Origin: an uncultured Granulosicoccaceae bacterium
GTDB taxonomy: Bacteria; Pseudomonadota; Gammaproteobacteria; Granulosicoccales; Granulosicoccaceae
NCBI GenBank assembly: GCA_938006335.1
Contig: CALLMF010000023.1
Span: 1-64,000, forward strand
Length of the DNA stretch: 64,000 bases
Direction of reading: 5' to 3'
The notes below the pieces were generated by a model, which saw only the letters and a program-made list of their open reading frames with translations, was not told the origin of the DNA and did not search any database. Shown here one piece after another: positions 29,766-37,872 of this stretch; position 1 is the first letter of the stretch; each line of letters starts with the position of its first letter. A program made the translations under genes and the position numbers.

Positions 29766-30479
29766 ATGACTGATTCGCGATTGCTTCTGCTGGAAGACGT
29801 GAGGTTTTCGTGGCCCAAGGCGACGGAAGCCACACTGGACATTCCGCTGTTCAGCATGGAACACGGGGAGCGCGTCTTTCTTCGTGGACCGTCTGGCAGC
29901 GGAAAGACAACCCTACTGAGCTTGATTGCTGCCGTCTTGTCGCCTGATCGCGGTGTCGTCAAGGTTGCAGGGACCGATCTTGCAACAGTACGCGGTGCCG
30001 CGCGTGATCGCTTCCGTGCGGACCACATCGGGCTGGTGTTCCAGCAGTTCAATCTCTTGCCGTTCCTGAGCGTTTCCCAGAACGTACTCCTGCCGTGTCG
30101 TTTCTCGGCAAGGCGGCGCATTCGTGCCCAGGAAATGGGTGGCAGTCTGGACGGGGAGGTGCAGCGTCTGCTCACCGCACTGAATCTGGATGCTGCCGCC
30201 TTGCGGCATCGTCAGGCCATGTCACTGTCGGTGGGTCAGCAACAGCGCGTGGCCGTTGCCCGGGCATTGATCGGTCGGCCGCAACTCGTCATTGCCGATG
30301 AGCCAACCTCAGCATTGGACGCCGACACCCGCGACGCGTTTCTCGAACTGCTGTTTGCCGAGATCGAGGCTACTGGCGCGTCGCTATTGTTTGTCAGCCA
30401 CGATGCTGCACTTGCCCAGCGCTTCGATCGTCACGTGGATCTTCCTGAACTCAATCGGGCAGAGCAGGCTACCGGATGA
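29766..30479 (+). CDS. ABC transporter ATPase of the zinc locus (ZrgB-like)
   Basis: ATPase of the LolD/MacB class. The protein is 237 aa. Walker A GPSGSGKT is at residues 41-48, then Q-loop VFQQFNLLPF, a slightly unusual signature LSVGQQQRVAVARAL (Val for Gly), Walker B LVIADEPTSALD and H-loop VSHD. I chose ATG 29766 (MTDSRLLLLEDVRFSW), 34 nt after the zrgA-like stop. The ATG of the permease overlaps its stop (ATGA), so the two are coupled. Confidence 0.92.
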   Translation: MTDSRLLLLEDVRFSWPKATEATLDIPLFSMEHGERVFLRGPSGSGKTTLLSLIAAVLSPDRGVVKVAGTDLATVRGAARDRFRADHIGLVFQQFNLLPFLSVSQNVLLPCRFSARRRIRAQEMGGSLDGEVQRLLTALNLDAAALRHRQAMSLSVGQQQRVAVARALIGRPQLVIADEPTSALDADTRDAFLELLFAEIEATGASLLFVSHDAALAQRFDRHVDLPELNRAEQATG

Positions 30480-31738
30480 CAGGCTTGTTCACCATCGCCT
30501 GGCGAAGCCTGCGCAATCGATGGTCCACAGCGACCCTTGCGGTGCTGGCCATCGCGATCAGCGTCGCTCTCATACTCACAGTGGACCAAGTGCGGCGTGA
30601 TGCCAAGACGGCGTTTGTACAGACCCTCTCCGGTACCGATCTGATCGTTGGCGCGCGTAGTGGTCAGGTGCAGTTGTTGTTGTATTCCGTGTTTCGCATT
30701 GGCAATGCCACCAACAACATGAGTTGGGAAAGCGCCCGGGAGATCGCCGCACGCGATGAGGTCGAGTGGACCATCCCCTTGTCGCTGGGTGACTCCTACC
30801 GGGGCTATCGCGTGCTGGGCACCAACGACGATTATTTCAGACACTACACCTTTGGTCGCGAACGTCGTTTGTCGTTGGTCGCGGGGCTTGAATTCGACGA
30901 TGTATTCGATGCGGTGCTCGGTAGCGAAGTGGCCCGCGAGCTCGAACATGACATCGGCGATGAGATCGTCATTGCTCATGGCACCGGTAGCGCGGGAATC
31001 ACACGTCACGAGAACCAGCCGTTCCGGGTCTCGGGCATTCTCGAGCCGACCGGCACTCCGGTTGACCGTACCGTGCACGTGTCCCTGGAGGGCATCGAGG
31101 CGCTACACGTGGACTGGCGCAGCGGCATGCAGGTACCGGGCGAAGGAACACCCGCGGATGTGATCCGCGGCATGGATCTCGAGCCCAGCGAGATCACCGC
31201 ACAGCTGGTGGGTCTGAAGACACGGGGAACGGTCTTCCGGGTGCAACGCGCCATCAATGAATACCGACAGGAGCCGCTGCTGGCGATCCTGCCTGGCGTG
31301 GCGCTACAGGAACTCTGGGGGCTTGTCGGAGCGGCAGAAACCGCGCTGCTCATCGTCTCGGCGGTGGTCGTGCTCGCCGGTCTGATCAACCTGATCTCGG
31401 TACTGCTTTCAAGCTTGTCGGAGCGGCGTAGAGAGATGGCGATTCTTCGGTCTGCCGGTGCATCGCCCGGAACCATTTTCCGACTTCTCTGTCTGGAAAG
31501 CTCGGTGCTGGCGATCGTGGGCATTGTCGTGGGCTTCCTGCTCCACCAGGTGAGCGTTCGGTTGGTAGAGGTATTGCTGCGCACGCGCTACGGTGTCGAC
31601 CTGCCCGGTCGGCTTCCCGGTGCGCCCGAACTTTTGTTGTGTCTGGCCATACTGGCCGCGGCCATCGTGACTGGCGCCATCCCTGCATGGCGGGCATACC
31701 GGCAGTCCCTGTCCGATGGCATGACTCAAAGAACCTGA
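30476..31738 (+). CDS. MacB/FtsX-type ABC permease of the zinc locus (ZrgC-like)
   Basis: Four-helix permease with a large periplasmic domain, typical of the MacB/LolE family. The protein is 420 aa. One membrane helix at about 18-36 is followed by a MacB-PCD-like periplasmic domain (about 40-270) and three C-terminal helices (about 285-405) with the cytoplasmic SSLSERRREMAILRSAGAS loop. This class usually does mechanotransmission or extraction, not simple import, so its role in zinc handling is indirect. It overlaps the ATPase gene by 4 nt. Confidence 0.9.
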   Translation: MTGLFTIAWRSLRNRWSTATLAVLAIAISVALILTVDQVRRDAKTAFVQTLSGTDLIVGARSGQVQLLLYSVFRIGNATNNMSWESAREIAARDEVEWTIPLSLGDSYRGYRVLGTNDDYFRHYTFGRERRLSLVAGLEFDDVFDAVLGSEVARELEHDIGDEIVIAHGTGSAGITRHENQPFRVSGILEPTGTPVDRTVHVSLEGIEALHVDWRSGMQVPGEGTPADVIRGMDLEPSEITAQLVGLKTRGTVFRVQRAINEYRQEPLLAILPGVALQELWGLVGAAETALLIVSAVVVLAGLINLISVLLSSLSERRREMAILRSAGASPGTIFRLLCLESSVLAIVGIVVGFLLHQVSVRLVEVLLRTRYGVDLPGRLPGAPELLLCLAILAAAIVTGAIPAWRAYRQSLSDGMTQRT

Positions 31739-31775
31739 TGCATCTCATGGTGCTTACTCGGGGAGACCACACTTG

Positions 31776-32375
31776 ATGTCCAAACGAATCCTGCAACTGC
31801 TGACCTTTGTTGCCCTCCTCTGCGTGTCTGTCGCCGCGACCGCCTGGTGGTGGAACAATGACGACGAAGACGCCACCGCACTGGACGAATCAGCGACCGT
31901 CATCGAGTGGCCCGACCTCGTCCCGGCAGACTTCGTCCCCTTCGATCCTCTCGCTGACATGACACGCGATGAAATCGACGTCCTGTTCGACGGCAGTGAC
32001 GAATCCAACGCCAAGCTGATGGAACTCGACAAGCTCGCGAGCTACGCGCCGACGGTTCCCGAGCTCGATGGTGAGCAGGTACGCCTTGCAGGCTATGTCG
32101 TGCCACTGGAGTTTGACGAGCAAACCTCCTTTCAGGAGTTTCTGCTGGTGCCCTACTACGGCGCGTGCATTCACACACCTCCGCCACCCGCCAATCAGGT
32201 CGTGCACGCCTTTGCTGACGAACCCGTGACCATCGAGCAGACCTGGGACCCTGTGTGGCTGATCGGTACGATCAACACCGAGACTGTCACGAGCAACCTT
32301 GCCGAATCCGGATATCGCATGACGCTTGACCAGGTGATCCCCTGGGAACCGCCGGTCGAGGAGTCGCAGCAGTAA
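31776..32375 (+). CDS. DUF3299 secreted protein of the zinc locus
   Basis: DUF3299 protein of unknown action, often the last gene of zrg-type loci. The protein is 199 aa. A signal peptide or anchor covers residues ~5-24 (ILQLLTFVALLCVSVAATAWW). The family core is RLAGYVVPLEFD, FLLVPYYGACIHTPPPPANQ and VWLIGTI; the Cys-x-His pair and prolines are the conserved motif. I chose ATG 31776, with GGGAGA upstream. It lies 37 nt after the permease gene. Confidence 0.88.
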   Translation: MSKRILQLLTFVALLCVSVAATAWWWNNDDEDATALDESATVIEWPDLVPADFVPFDPLADMTRDEIDVLFDGSDESNAKLMELDKLASYAPTVPELDGEQVRLAGYVVPLEFDEQTSFQEFLLVPYYGACIHTPPPPANQVVHAFADEPVTIEQTWDPVWLIGTINTETVTSNLAESGYRMTLDQVIPWEPPVEESQQ

Positions 32376-32424
32376 GCACCCGATTCTGACAGTGTGTGAC
32401 ATCGTGCTGCTGCCCGTTTTCTGA

Positions 32425-33318
32425 ATGCTCATTGACCCGGAGTACCTTGCCCGACGCCGTCAGCGGGAACAGACCAAGGCGCAGCAGCTCATGTCCAGCG
32501 GCGATCCGGTGCGGCGGCTTGCCGAGTCGCTCTTGTCCCTGTCCTGCATGCGCAAATGGGCGCGCATCAAGGCACTTGACCTGCGGCTCGAGCACAACCC
32601 TCTGTCCTTGACCGGGCTTGCCGACACACTGTTGGGATATCGCCTGCTGCAGATTGCTGATCCACATTTTCCGGAACACCGCGATCACGAACTCGAGGAG
32701 CGAATCGGTGCGATCGCTGGCGACTCAAGGCATGACATCGCAGTACTGACCGGCGACTACCGAGACCGCAGTTTCGGGCCGTTCAATGGAGCGATCGAGG
32801 CCATGCGGACACTGCGACCGCAACTGGGTACCCGCGCTCTGGTTGTTCTGGGCAACCATGACAGCATCGATATGATCGACCCACTGATCGCCGCAGGCTA
32901 CGAAGTCCTGCTCAACAGCACGATCACGATCCAGCATGGCAACGCAGGCTTCGACATCCTTGGCGTCGACGATCCCAGCTACTACCGAATGGACGATCTG
33001 AACGCGTGCATGGCACAGAGCCCGAGTCCGCACCGTGTACTGTTGGCTCACTCGCCGGACATCCATCAGGCGGCACAACAGGCCGGCATCGATGCCTACC
33101 TCTGCGGGCACACACATGGCGGTCAGCTATGCCTGCCAGGTGGCTACGCCCTGCGCCACAATTCCCGTGCACCCGGATACATGACTCGCGGCGCCTGGAA
33201 CACCGGAACGCTGCGCGGATACACCAGTCGAGGTGCGGGTACATCAATCATTGACGCACGCAGTTTCTGTCCGCCTGAGCTGACGCTTCACACGCTGACA
33301 AGGCCTGTGCCGGCGTAG
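32425..33318 (+). CDS. Calcineurin-like metallophosphoesterase (YaeI-like)
   Basis: Two-metal phosphoesterase. The protein is 297 aa. All metal-binding blocks are present: QIADPHF, LTGDYRDR, LGNHDS, LLAHSPD and CGHTHGGQ. The closest known types are YaeI and related UDP-2,3-diacylglucosamine hydrolase-like enzymes, though this one has a soluble N-terminus. It follows the DUF3299 gene by 49 nt. Its last 71 bp overlap the end of the convergent lipoprotein gene. Confidence 0.85.
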   Translation: MLIDPEYLARRRQREQTKAQQLMSSGDPVRRLAESLLSLSCMRKWARIKALDLRLEHNPLSLTGLADTLLGYRLLQIADPHFPEHRDHELEERIGAIAGDSRHDIAVLTGDYRDRSFGPFNGAIEAMRTLRPQLGTRALVVLGNHDSIDMIDPLIAAGYEVLLNSTITIQHGNAGFDILGVDDPSYYRMDDLNACMAQSPSPHRVLLAHSPDIHQAAQQAGIDAYLCGHTHGGQLCLPGGYALRHNSRAPGYMTRGAWNTGTLRGYTSRGAGTSIIDARSFCPPELTLHTLTRPVPA

Positions 33319-34186
33319 CAGCTACCCCGGAGAACGTGCCGTCGGCAAGTTCTTCGGCTGTCATCCCACGATCGACATCAAGGCCTGTCATCTGCCACCG
33401 ATGCGCTGACAACCACGGGATCGGCTTGCGTATTCGCTCGAAAAAGCGAGTAGGAAACGTCACGCCACCTCGTTGAATAAACGCTGAGAAATCCGTTTCG
33501 ACCACGGCGCCACGTGTCGAGGCCAGTCCCTCCAGCGTGAAACGCACACGACGCAACAAGCGGTCGTCCCGATCGATGTAGAGCACAAAATCATCAGAGC
33601 CCGCTACACCAAGTCCAGGGATTGTGCGGATACGCAAGCGGTCCACGGTTCGCCCGCTCAGGGTGGTCGATGGCAGCACTTCCATCTGCGTCTGCTTTCC
33701 GATGAAATACAAGGGGCCCAACAGAAATAGACGGTAGGCATCAGCGACGAGCGCGGCCGCGTCCAGAACCTCCTGGTCGGTATCCGGGGCGGCGCTGTTG
33801 TAACGCACCACGATGTCTTGCTCACTTTCGTCCCCGGTATCATCGTGACGTGATCGCAAAACGTACTTCTCACCCGACGGCCCGTTGTGGATCTGCCCGA
33901 GTCGATGATCCTTCAGGAGCAGACGCTCTTCCGACTGCTTGCGGTAGTCAGGGTCAACCAGCACACCTTGCAGCTTCTGAACCAGCGAATACCACTCCCC
34001 CGTATAGGACACGCTGATATCGTCGAGTTTCTCGAAGGCCTTACGTCCATGAGCCGCCGCCGTTTCGTCAAAAAGTGCACGTGCAGACGCTGTGGTGGTC
34101 TTCTCGGCAGGCTCCGGAATGGAGGCACATCCGAGCTGGAAGGTCACCAGCAGCAACAGACAACGAGCAAGCAAGGACCGCGGCAT
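33248..34186 (-). CDS. Probable lipoprotein of unknown function
   Basis: I do not recognise a family. The protein is 312 aa. The N-terminus MPRSLLARCLLLLVTFQLGCASIPEP looks like a lipoprotein signal with Cys20, but the lipobox (Q-L-G-C) is imperfect. The body is mainly beta strand (SYTGEWYSLV, DFVLYIDRDDRLLRRVRFTLEG, then VVETDFSAFIQRGGVTFPTRFFERI), as in LolA/LolB-like outer-membrane folds. I chose ATG 34186. The far upstream extension crosses the divergent promoter gap. It overlaps the phosphoesterase gene by 71 bp at the 3' end. Confidence 0.7.
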   Translation of the reverse strand: MPRSLLARCLLLLVTFQLGCASIPEPAEKTTTASARALFDETAAAHGRKAFEKLDDISVSYTGEWYSLVQKLQGVLVDPDYRKQSEERLLLKDHRLGQIHNGPSGEKYVLRSRHDDTGDESEQDIVVRYNSAAPDTDQEVLDAAALVADAYRLFLLGPLYFIGKQTQMEVLPSTTLSGRTVDRLRIRTIPGLGVAGSDDFVLYIDRDDRLLRRVRFTLEGLASTRGAVVETDFSAFIQRGGVTFPTRFFERIRKPIPWLSAHRWQMTGLDVDRGMTAEELADGTFSGVAATPAQALSACEASAQADRNCVRQ

Positions 34187-34249
34187 GACGCACCAGACAG
34201 TGTAGGGACTCGTCAATGTAGCGTCGGAAACTGCTCGTCGTGGCCCCTT

Positions 34250-34267
34250 GTGCAATATCGATTGCAC
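34250..34267. promoter_or_regulatory. Perfect inverted repeat between divergent lipoprotein genes
   Basis: GTGCAAT and ATTGCAC form a perfect 7-bp inverted repeat with a 4-bp spacer. It lies in the 192-bp gap between the two divergent lipoprotein genes, a good place for a regulator that controls both. It is not followed by a T-run. Confidence 0.45.
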
Positions 34268-34378
34268 CGAACCACGCAAGACCACGCCTGTCAGTGTCAG
34301 ATCGTGAAAGGGTCTACGGCAGCGAAAGCCGTTTTGCGCGACACTGCGGTACCACGTTCCGTCCTGCCCTTCTCCATC

Positions 34379-35755
34379 TTGAGCGACTCGCCGCAAAAAC
34401 TGGTCCTTGGTTTGCTCATCGTCGGATGGGCGCTTGTGCTTGGCGCATGCTCTTCCGAGACCTTCCGGCTTGTCGGCAGTGACCCCGAACTCGGCAGCGG
34501 TTCGACCGAAACCCCCCCGCCCGCCAGCCTCGATGCGGCGCTTCAGGCATGCGGCACGGTCGATCGCTTCGAAGGTCGTTTCGATACCGCTGTGCCGGTC
34601 TATCTACTGCCTGAAGCCGCTGTCGGACAGCGCTTTGCTGATCCCAACTTCGGCAACTGCCTGACCCGTCTGACTGACCACAACACGGATCCCACGCGGC
34701 GCTTTGCGCGCAATACCTACCCGCGCAGGTCGCCCTACAACGCCGACAGTTCGCGAGTGTTGATCCAGTCCGGAGACGGTAGCCTGCATCTGTATGATCC
34801 GGAGCGCACTACCCACATCGCGATGATCGACGGGGTACGGGGTGCTGCCGAGCCTCTCTGGCACCCTACCGATCCCGAGCGTCTTTTTCACGTGTCCGAA
34901 GAAGGCGTTGGCATGCAGCTGCTGGAGCGCCGCGTGGGTAGCGGTTCGTCTCGCGTCATTGGAGATCTGGGTGCGCGTCTACGCGCGCGCTGGCCCAACG
35001 CCGCCGTAGCATCAACGCGTTCAGAAGGACACCCGTCGCGCGACTTTCGCTATTGGGCATTCATCGTCGAGACAGCTCAACGCGAACCACTAGGCGTGGT
35101 GGTCTGGGATCACCTGCAGGATCAGATCCTTGCAACGCGCGATGCGGGTTCTCAATCGGATCAGATCGGTGTGGATATCGATTGGGTATCCATGTCCCCT
35201 TCGGGTGACTACGTTGTCGTTTCGGCTGACGAGCAAACGCTCGCCTGGACACGCGATCTACAACTCCATGGAGTGCTCCACGACAACACCGAACACTCGG
35301 ACATTGCCATCGGTGCCGATGGACGAGACGTGTACGTGTCCATCGATTTCGACTCCGTGTTCGGTGAGGTATTCATGCGACACCTCGACACTCTTGAGCG
35401 CACGGACCTGTACTCGAGTTTCGTGTACACCGAGGAAACCACGCGTTACTCGTCCTTGCATATTTCCGGCAAGGCGTTTGAACGGCCTGGCTGGGTCATC
35501 GTATCAAACTACCGAACTCGCAGTCCCGTTTACGAATGGTTCCACAACACCATCCTGCTGGTGGAACTCGCCGCCAACCCGCGCATCGAGCGGCTTGCTA
35601 CTCATCATTCACAGTATGCGGGCTATTGGACCGAGCCGCATGCCAGCCCGAATGCGGATCTCACACACGTCATTTTCAACAGCAACTGGTATTCGGGAAA
35701 CCCTACCGACGTCAACGCATGGCAGATCGACATCGACGATGACGTCCTGCGGTGA
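34379..35755 (+). CDS. Lipoprotein with predicted beta-propeller fold
   Basis: I do not recognise a named family. From the TTG at 34379 the protein is 458 aa and opens with a good lipoprotein signal (QKLVLGLLIVGWALVLGAC, lipobox LGAC). The body has repeated strand blocks of the PD40/WD40-like kind (RRSPYNADSSRVLIQSGDGS, EPLWHPTDPERLF, DWVSMSPSGDYVVVSADE, then ASPNADLTHVIFNSN). There is no ATG in a sensible place; another TTG lies at 34334. The reading frame is open for a further ~490 nt upstream, but that part overlaps the opposite gene. Confidence 0.72.
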   Translation: MSDSPQKLVLGLLIVGWALVLGACSSETFRLVGSDPELGSGSTETPPPASLDAALQACGTVDRFEGRFDTAVPVYLLPEAAVGQRFADPNFGNCLTRLTDHNTDPTRRFARNTYPRRSPYNADSSRVLIQSGDGSLHLYDPERTTHIAMIDGVRGAAEPLWHPTDPERLFHVSEEGVGMQLLERRVGSGSSRVIGDLGARLRARWPNAAVASTRSEGHPSRDFRYWAFIVETAQREPLGVVVWDHLQDQILATRDAGSQSDQIGVDIDWVSMSPSGDYVVVSADEQTLAWTRDLQLHGVLHDNTEHSDIAIGADGRDVYVSIDFDSVFGEVFMRHLDTLERTDLYSSFVYTEETTRYSSLHISGKAFERPGWVIVSNYRTRSPVYEWFHNTILLVELAANPRIERLATHHSQYAGYWTEPHASPNADLTHVIFNSNWYSGNPTDVNAWQIDIDDDVLR

Positions 35756-35765
35756 TTGCGCTGGC

Positions 35766-36512
35766 TCAATACGTGGCACGACCTCCAGACAAATCAAACA
35801 CACCGGCTGTGGTAAACGAGTTCTCCTCTGTACAGAGCCAGGTAATCATGGACGCGGCTTCTTCGACGGTCAGGAAGCGTCCCCGAGGAATCTTGCTGAG
35901 CATGTAGCCGATGTGCTCTTCGGTCATCTGGTCGAAAAGACGCGTTTTCGCCGCCGCAGGCGTCACGCAATTAACCGCAATATTGCTATCGGCAGTCTCC
36001 TTGCCAAGTGACTTGGTCAGTGACACGACCGCAGCCTTGGAAGCCGAGTAGGCAGGCGCATTCGGGTTGCCTTCCTTGCCCGCGACCGATGCGATGTTGA
36101 CTATGCGCCCGTAGCCCGAGGCTTGCATGTGCGGCACGATGGCACGGCAACAATGGAACACGCCGTCCAGGTTGACCTGCATTACACGCCGCCACTCTTC
36201 GGGCGGATAGTCGATTGTTGGTACGTTGGGCCCCGTGATTCCTGCACTGGCCACCAGCACATCGATACGACCTTCTTCGGCTGCGATCCGGTCGGCACAA
36301 CGGGTGACTGCCTCAACGTCGACGACATCGACCACATGTGCTCGTGTGCCATGTCCGAGACTCGCAGCAGCGCTCTCCACGACGGCCTTGTCATTGTCCC
36401 AGAGTTGCACTTTGGCGCCTCCCTGCACCATGCGCTCGGCAACGGCATAGCCAATGCCTTGTGCGCCACCGGAGATTACGGCAACTCGATCTTTCAGGTC
36501 GTATTGATTCAT
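35766..36512 (-). CDS. Short-chain dehydrogenase/reductase
   Basis: NAD(P)-dependent SDR. The protein is 248 aa. The cofactor motif GGAQGIG lies at ~15-21, Asp follows beta-2 (LWDND, which favours NAD), and the catalytic residues are Ser in NIASVAGKEG and Tyr-x-x-x-Lys in YSASK. The NNAG motif is replaced by ASAG. It resembles FabG and sugar-acid dehydrogenases; the substrate is not clear. I chose ATG 36512, 11 nt after the mnmE stop, so it is probably cotranscribed with mnmE. Confidence 0.88.
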   Translation of the reverse strand: MNQYDLKDRVAVISGGAQGIGYAVAERMVQGGAKVQLWDNDKAVVESAAASLGHGTRAHVVDVVDVEAVTRCADRIAAEEGRIDVLVASAGITGPNVPTIDYPPEEWRRVMQVNLDGVFHCCRAIVPHMQASGYGRIVNIASVAGKEGNPNAPAYSASKAAVVSLTKSLGKETADSNIAVNCVTPAAAKTRLFDQMTEEHIGYMLSKIPRGRFLTVEEAASMITWLCTEENSFTTAGVFDLSGGRATY

Positions 36513-36523
36513 CCTGTCTCTTC

Positions 36524-37858
36524 CTATTTTCCAATACAAAAGGAGCCAAAGATCGCGCCCAGCAGATCGTCAGCGTCGAAGCGACCGGTGATCTGTTCGA
36601 GCGATTGTTGTGCCCGGCGCAGCTCTTCTGCAGCAAGCTCCGGCATGACTCCGCCGCTCAACCGCTCCAGTGCCGCTCGCGTAGCCGTCCGCGCATCCTG
36701 CAAGGCCTCAAGATGACGTCGTCGCGCAAGATAAACCCCTTCGATAGCGAACTCACGGCCTGACAGACTAACAAGACACTCGCGCAAATCGGCAAGACCC
36801 TCACCGTTCAGGGCTGACACCTCGATGATCGTGTGACTGTCGGTTACTCCCTTGCGCGGCGGACGGCCATCCACCAGATCCATCTTGTTGAACACCACGA
36901 TCTGGGGTGCATCACGCAACAGGTCAGTTGCGGGCCATTGCGGGTCAGCCGCATCGAGCACCAGCATCAACACATCAGCCTGATTCACCGCGTCTCTGGC
37001 TCTTTCGATACCGATGCGCTCCACCTTGTCGTCGGTGTCACGCAGACCGGCCGTATCAATGAGATGGATGGGCAGATCATCGATCAGAATATCCTCACGC
37101 AACAGATCGCGAGTGGTCCCCGGCACGTCCGTCACAATGGCAGCATCCGCCTGCGCCAGTGCGTTCAGCAAGCTGGACTTGCCCACGTTGGGTCGACCGG
37201 CAATCGCCACGGTCAGGCCGTCACGTAGGCGTTGACCCTCGCTTGCTCTGGCCAGCACCTGGTCAAAGGCGTCAACCAGCGCAGTTGCCCGCGCTGCCAA
37301 CGACGCGTCAGCAAGAAAGTCGATTTCTTCCTCACTGAAATCGAGCGCGGCTTCCAGCCAGACCCGCAAAGCGATCAACTCGTCGACGATCGCGTTGACA
37401 TCGCGGGACATGTCACCGGCCATGGCGCGAACGGCAGCACGAGCGGCTCCTTCGGATGACGCATCAATCAGATCCGCAACAGCCTCGGCCTGCGCCAGAT
37501 CAAGCTTGTCGTTCAGGAAGGCTCGTTCGCTGAACTCGCCGGGCCGCGCGGGACGTGCACCGAGTGCACACACCCTGCGCAGGATTCGGTCGAGTACAAC
37601 CGGCCCTCCGTGCCCTTGAAGTTCCAGCACGTGCTCACCGGTATAGGAGCGCGGCGCTTCGAAAAACAGCGCAATGCCAACATCAAGCGCTTCACCGCTT
37701 TCATCAAGAAACGGTCCGTGGTGCGCCATGCGCGCAGACAGCGACAAGCCAATGACCTGTTTGCAGATGGCAGGCGCATCAGGTCCGCTTACACGAACCA
37801 CCCCGATACCGGCGCGGCCTGCACCGGTTGCAACAGCGGCAATCGTGTCGGTTGCCAT
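36524..37858 (-). CDS. mnmE: tRNA modification GTPase MnmE
   Basis: GTPase partner of MnmG in wobble-uridine modification (TrmE). The protein is 444 aa. It has an N-terminal tetrahydrofolate-binding domain (AAVATGAGRAGIGVVRVSG), a helical domain, an inserted G domain with GRPNVGKSSLLN, DVPGTTRD, DTAGLRD and NKMD, and the C-terminal CIGK motif with the essential Cys. It lies 14 nt after yidC, in the normal order. Confidence 0.97.
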   Translation of the reverse strand: MATDTIAAVATGAGRAGIGVVRVSGPDAPAICKQVIGLSLSARMAHHGPFLDESGEALDVGIALFFEAPRSYTGEHVLELQGHGGPVVLDRILRRVCALGARPARPGEFSERAFLNDKLDLAQAEAVADLIDASSEGAARAAVRAMAGDMSRDVNAIVDELIALRVWLEAALDFSEEEIDFLADASLAARATALVDAFDQVLARASEGQRLRDGLTVAIAGRPNVGKSSLLNALAQADAAIVTDVPGTTRDLLREDILIDDLPIHLIDTAGLRDTDDKVERIGIERARDAVNQADVLMLVLDAADPQWPATDLLRDAPQIVVFNKMDLVDGRPPRKGVTDSHTIIEVSALNGEGLADLRECLVSLSGREFAIEGVYLARRRHLEALQDARTATRAALERLSGGVMPELAAEELRRAQQSLEQITGRFDADDLLGAIFGSFCIGK

Positions 37859-37872
37859 TGTTCGTGACCGAT

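Noticed and set aside
33887..34378. Upstream extension of the propeller lipoprotein frame
   Set aside because: It overlaps the opposite lipoprotein gene and the divergent promoter gap, and it would bury the lipoprotein signal inside the protein.
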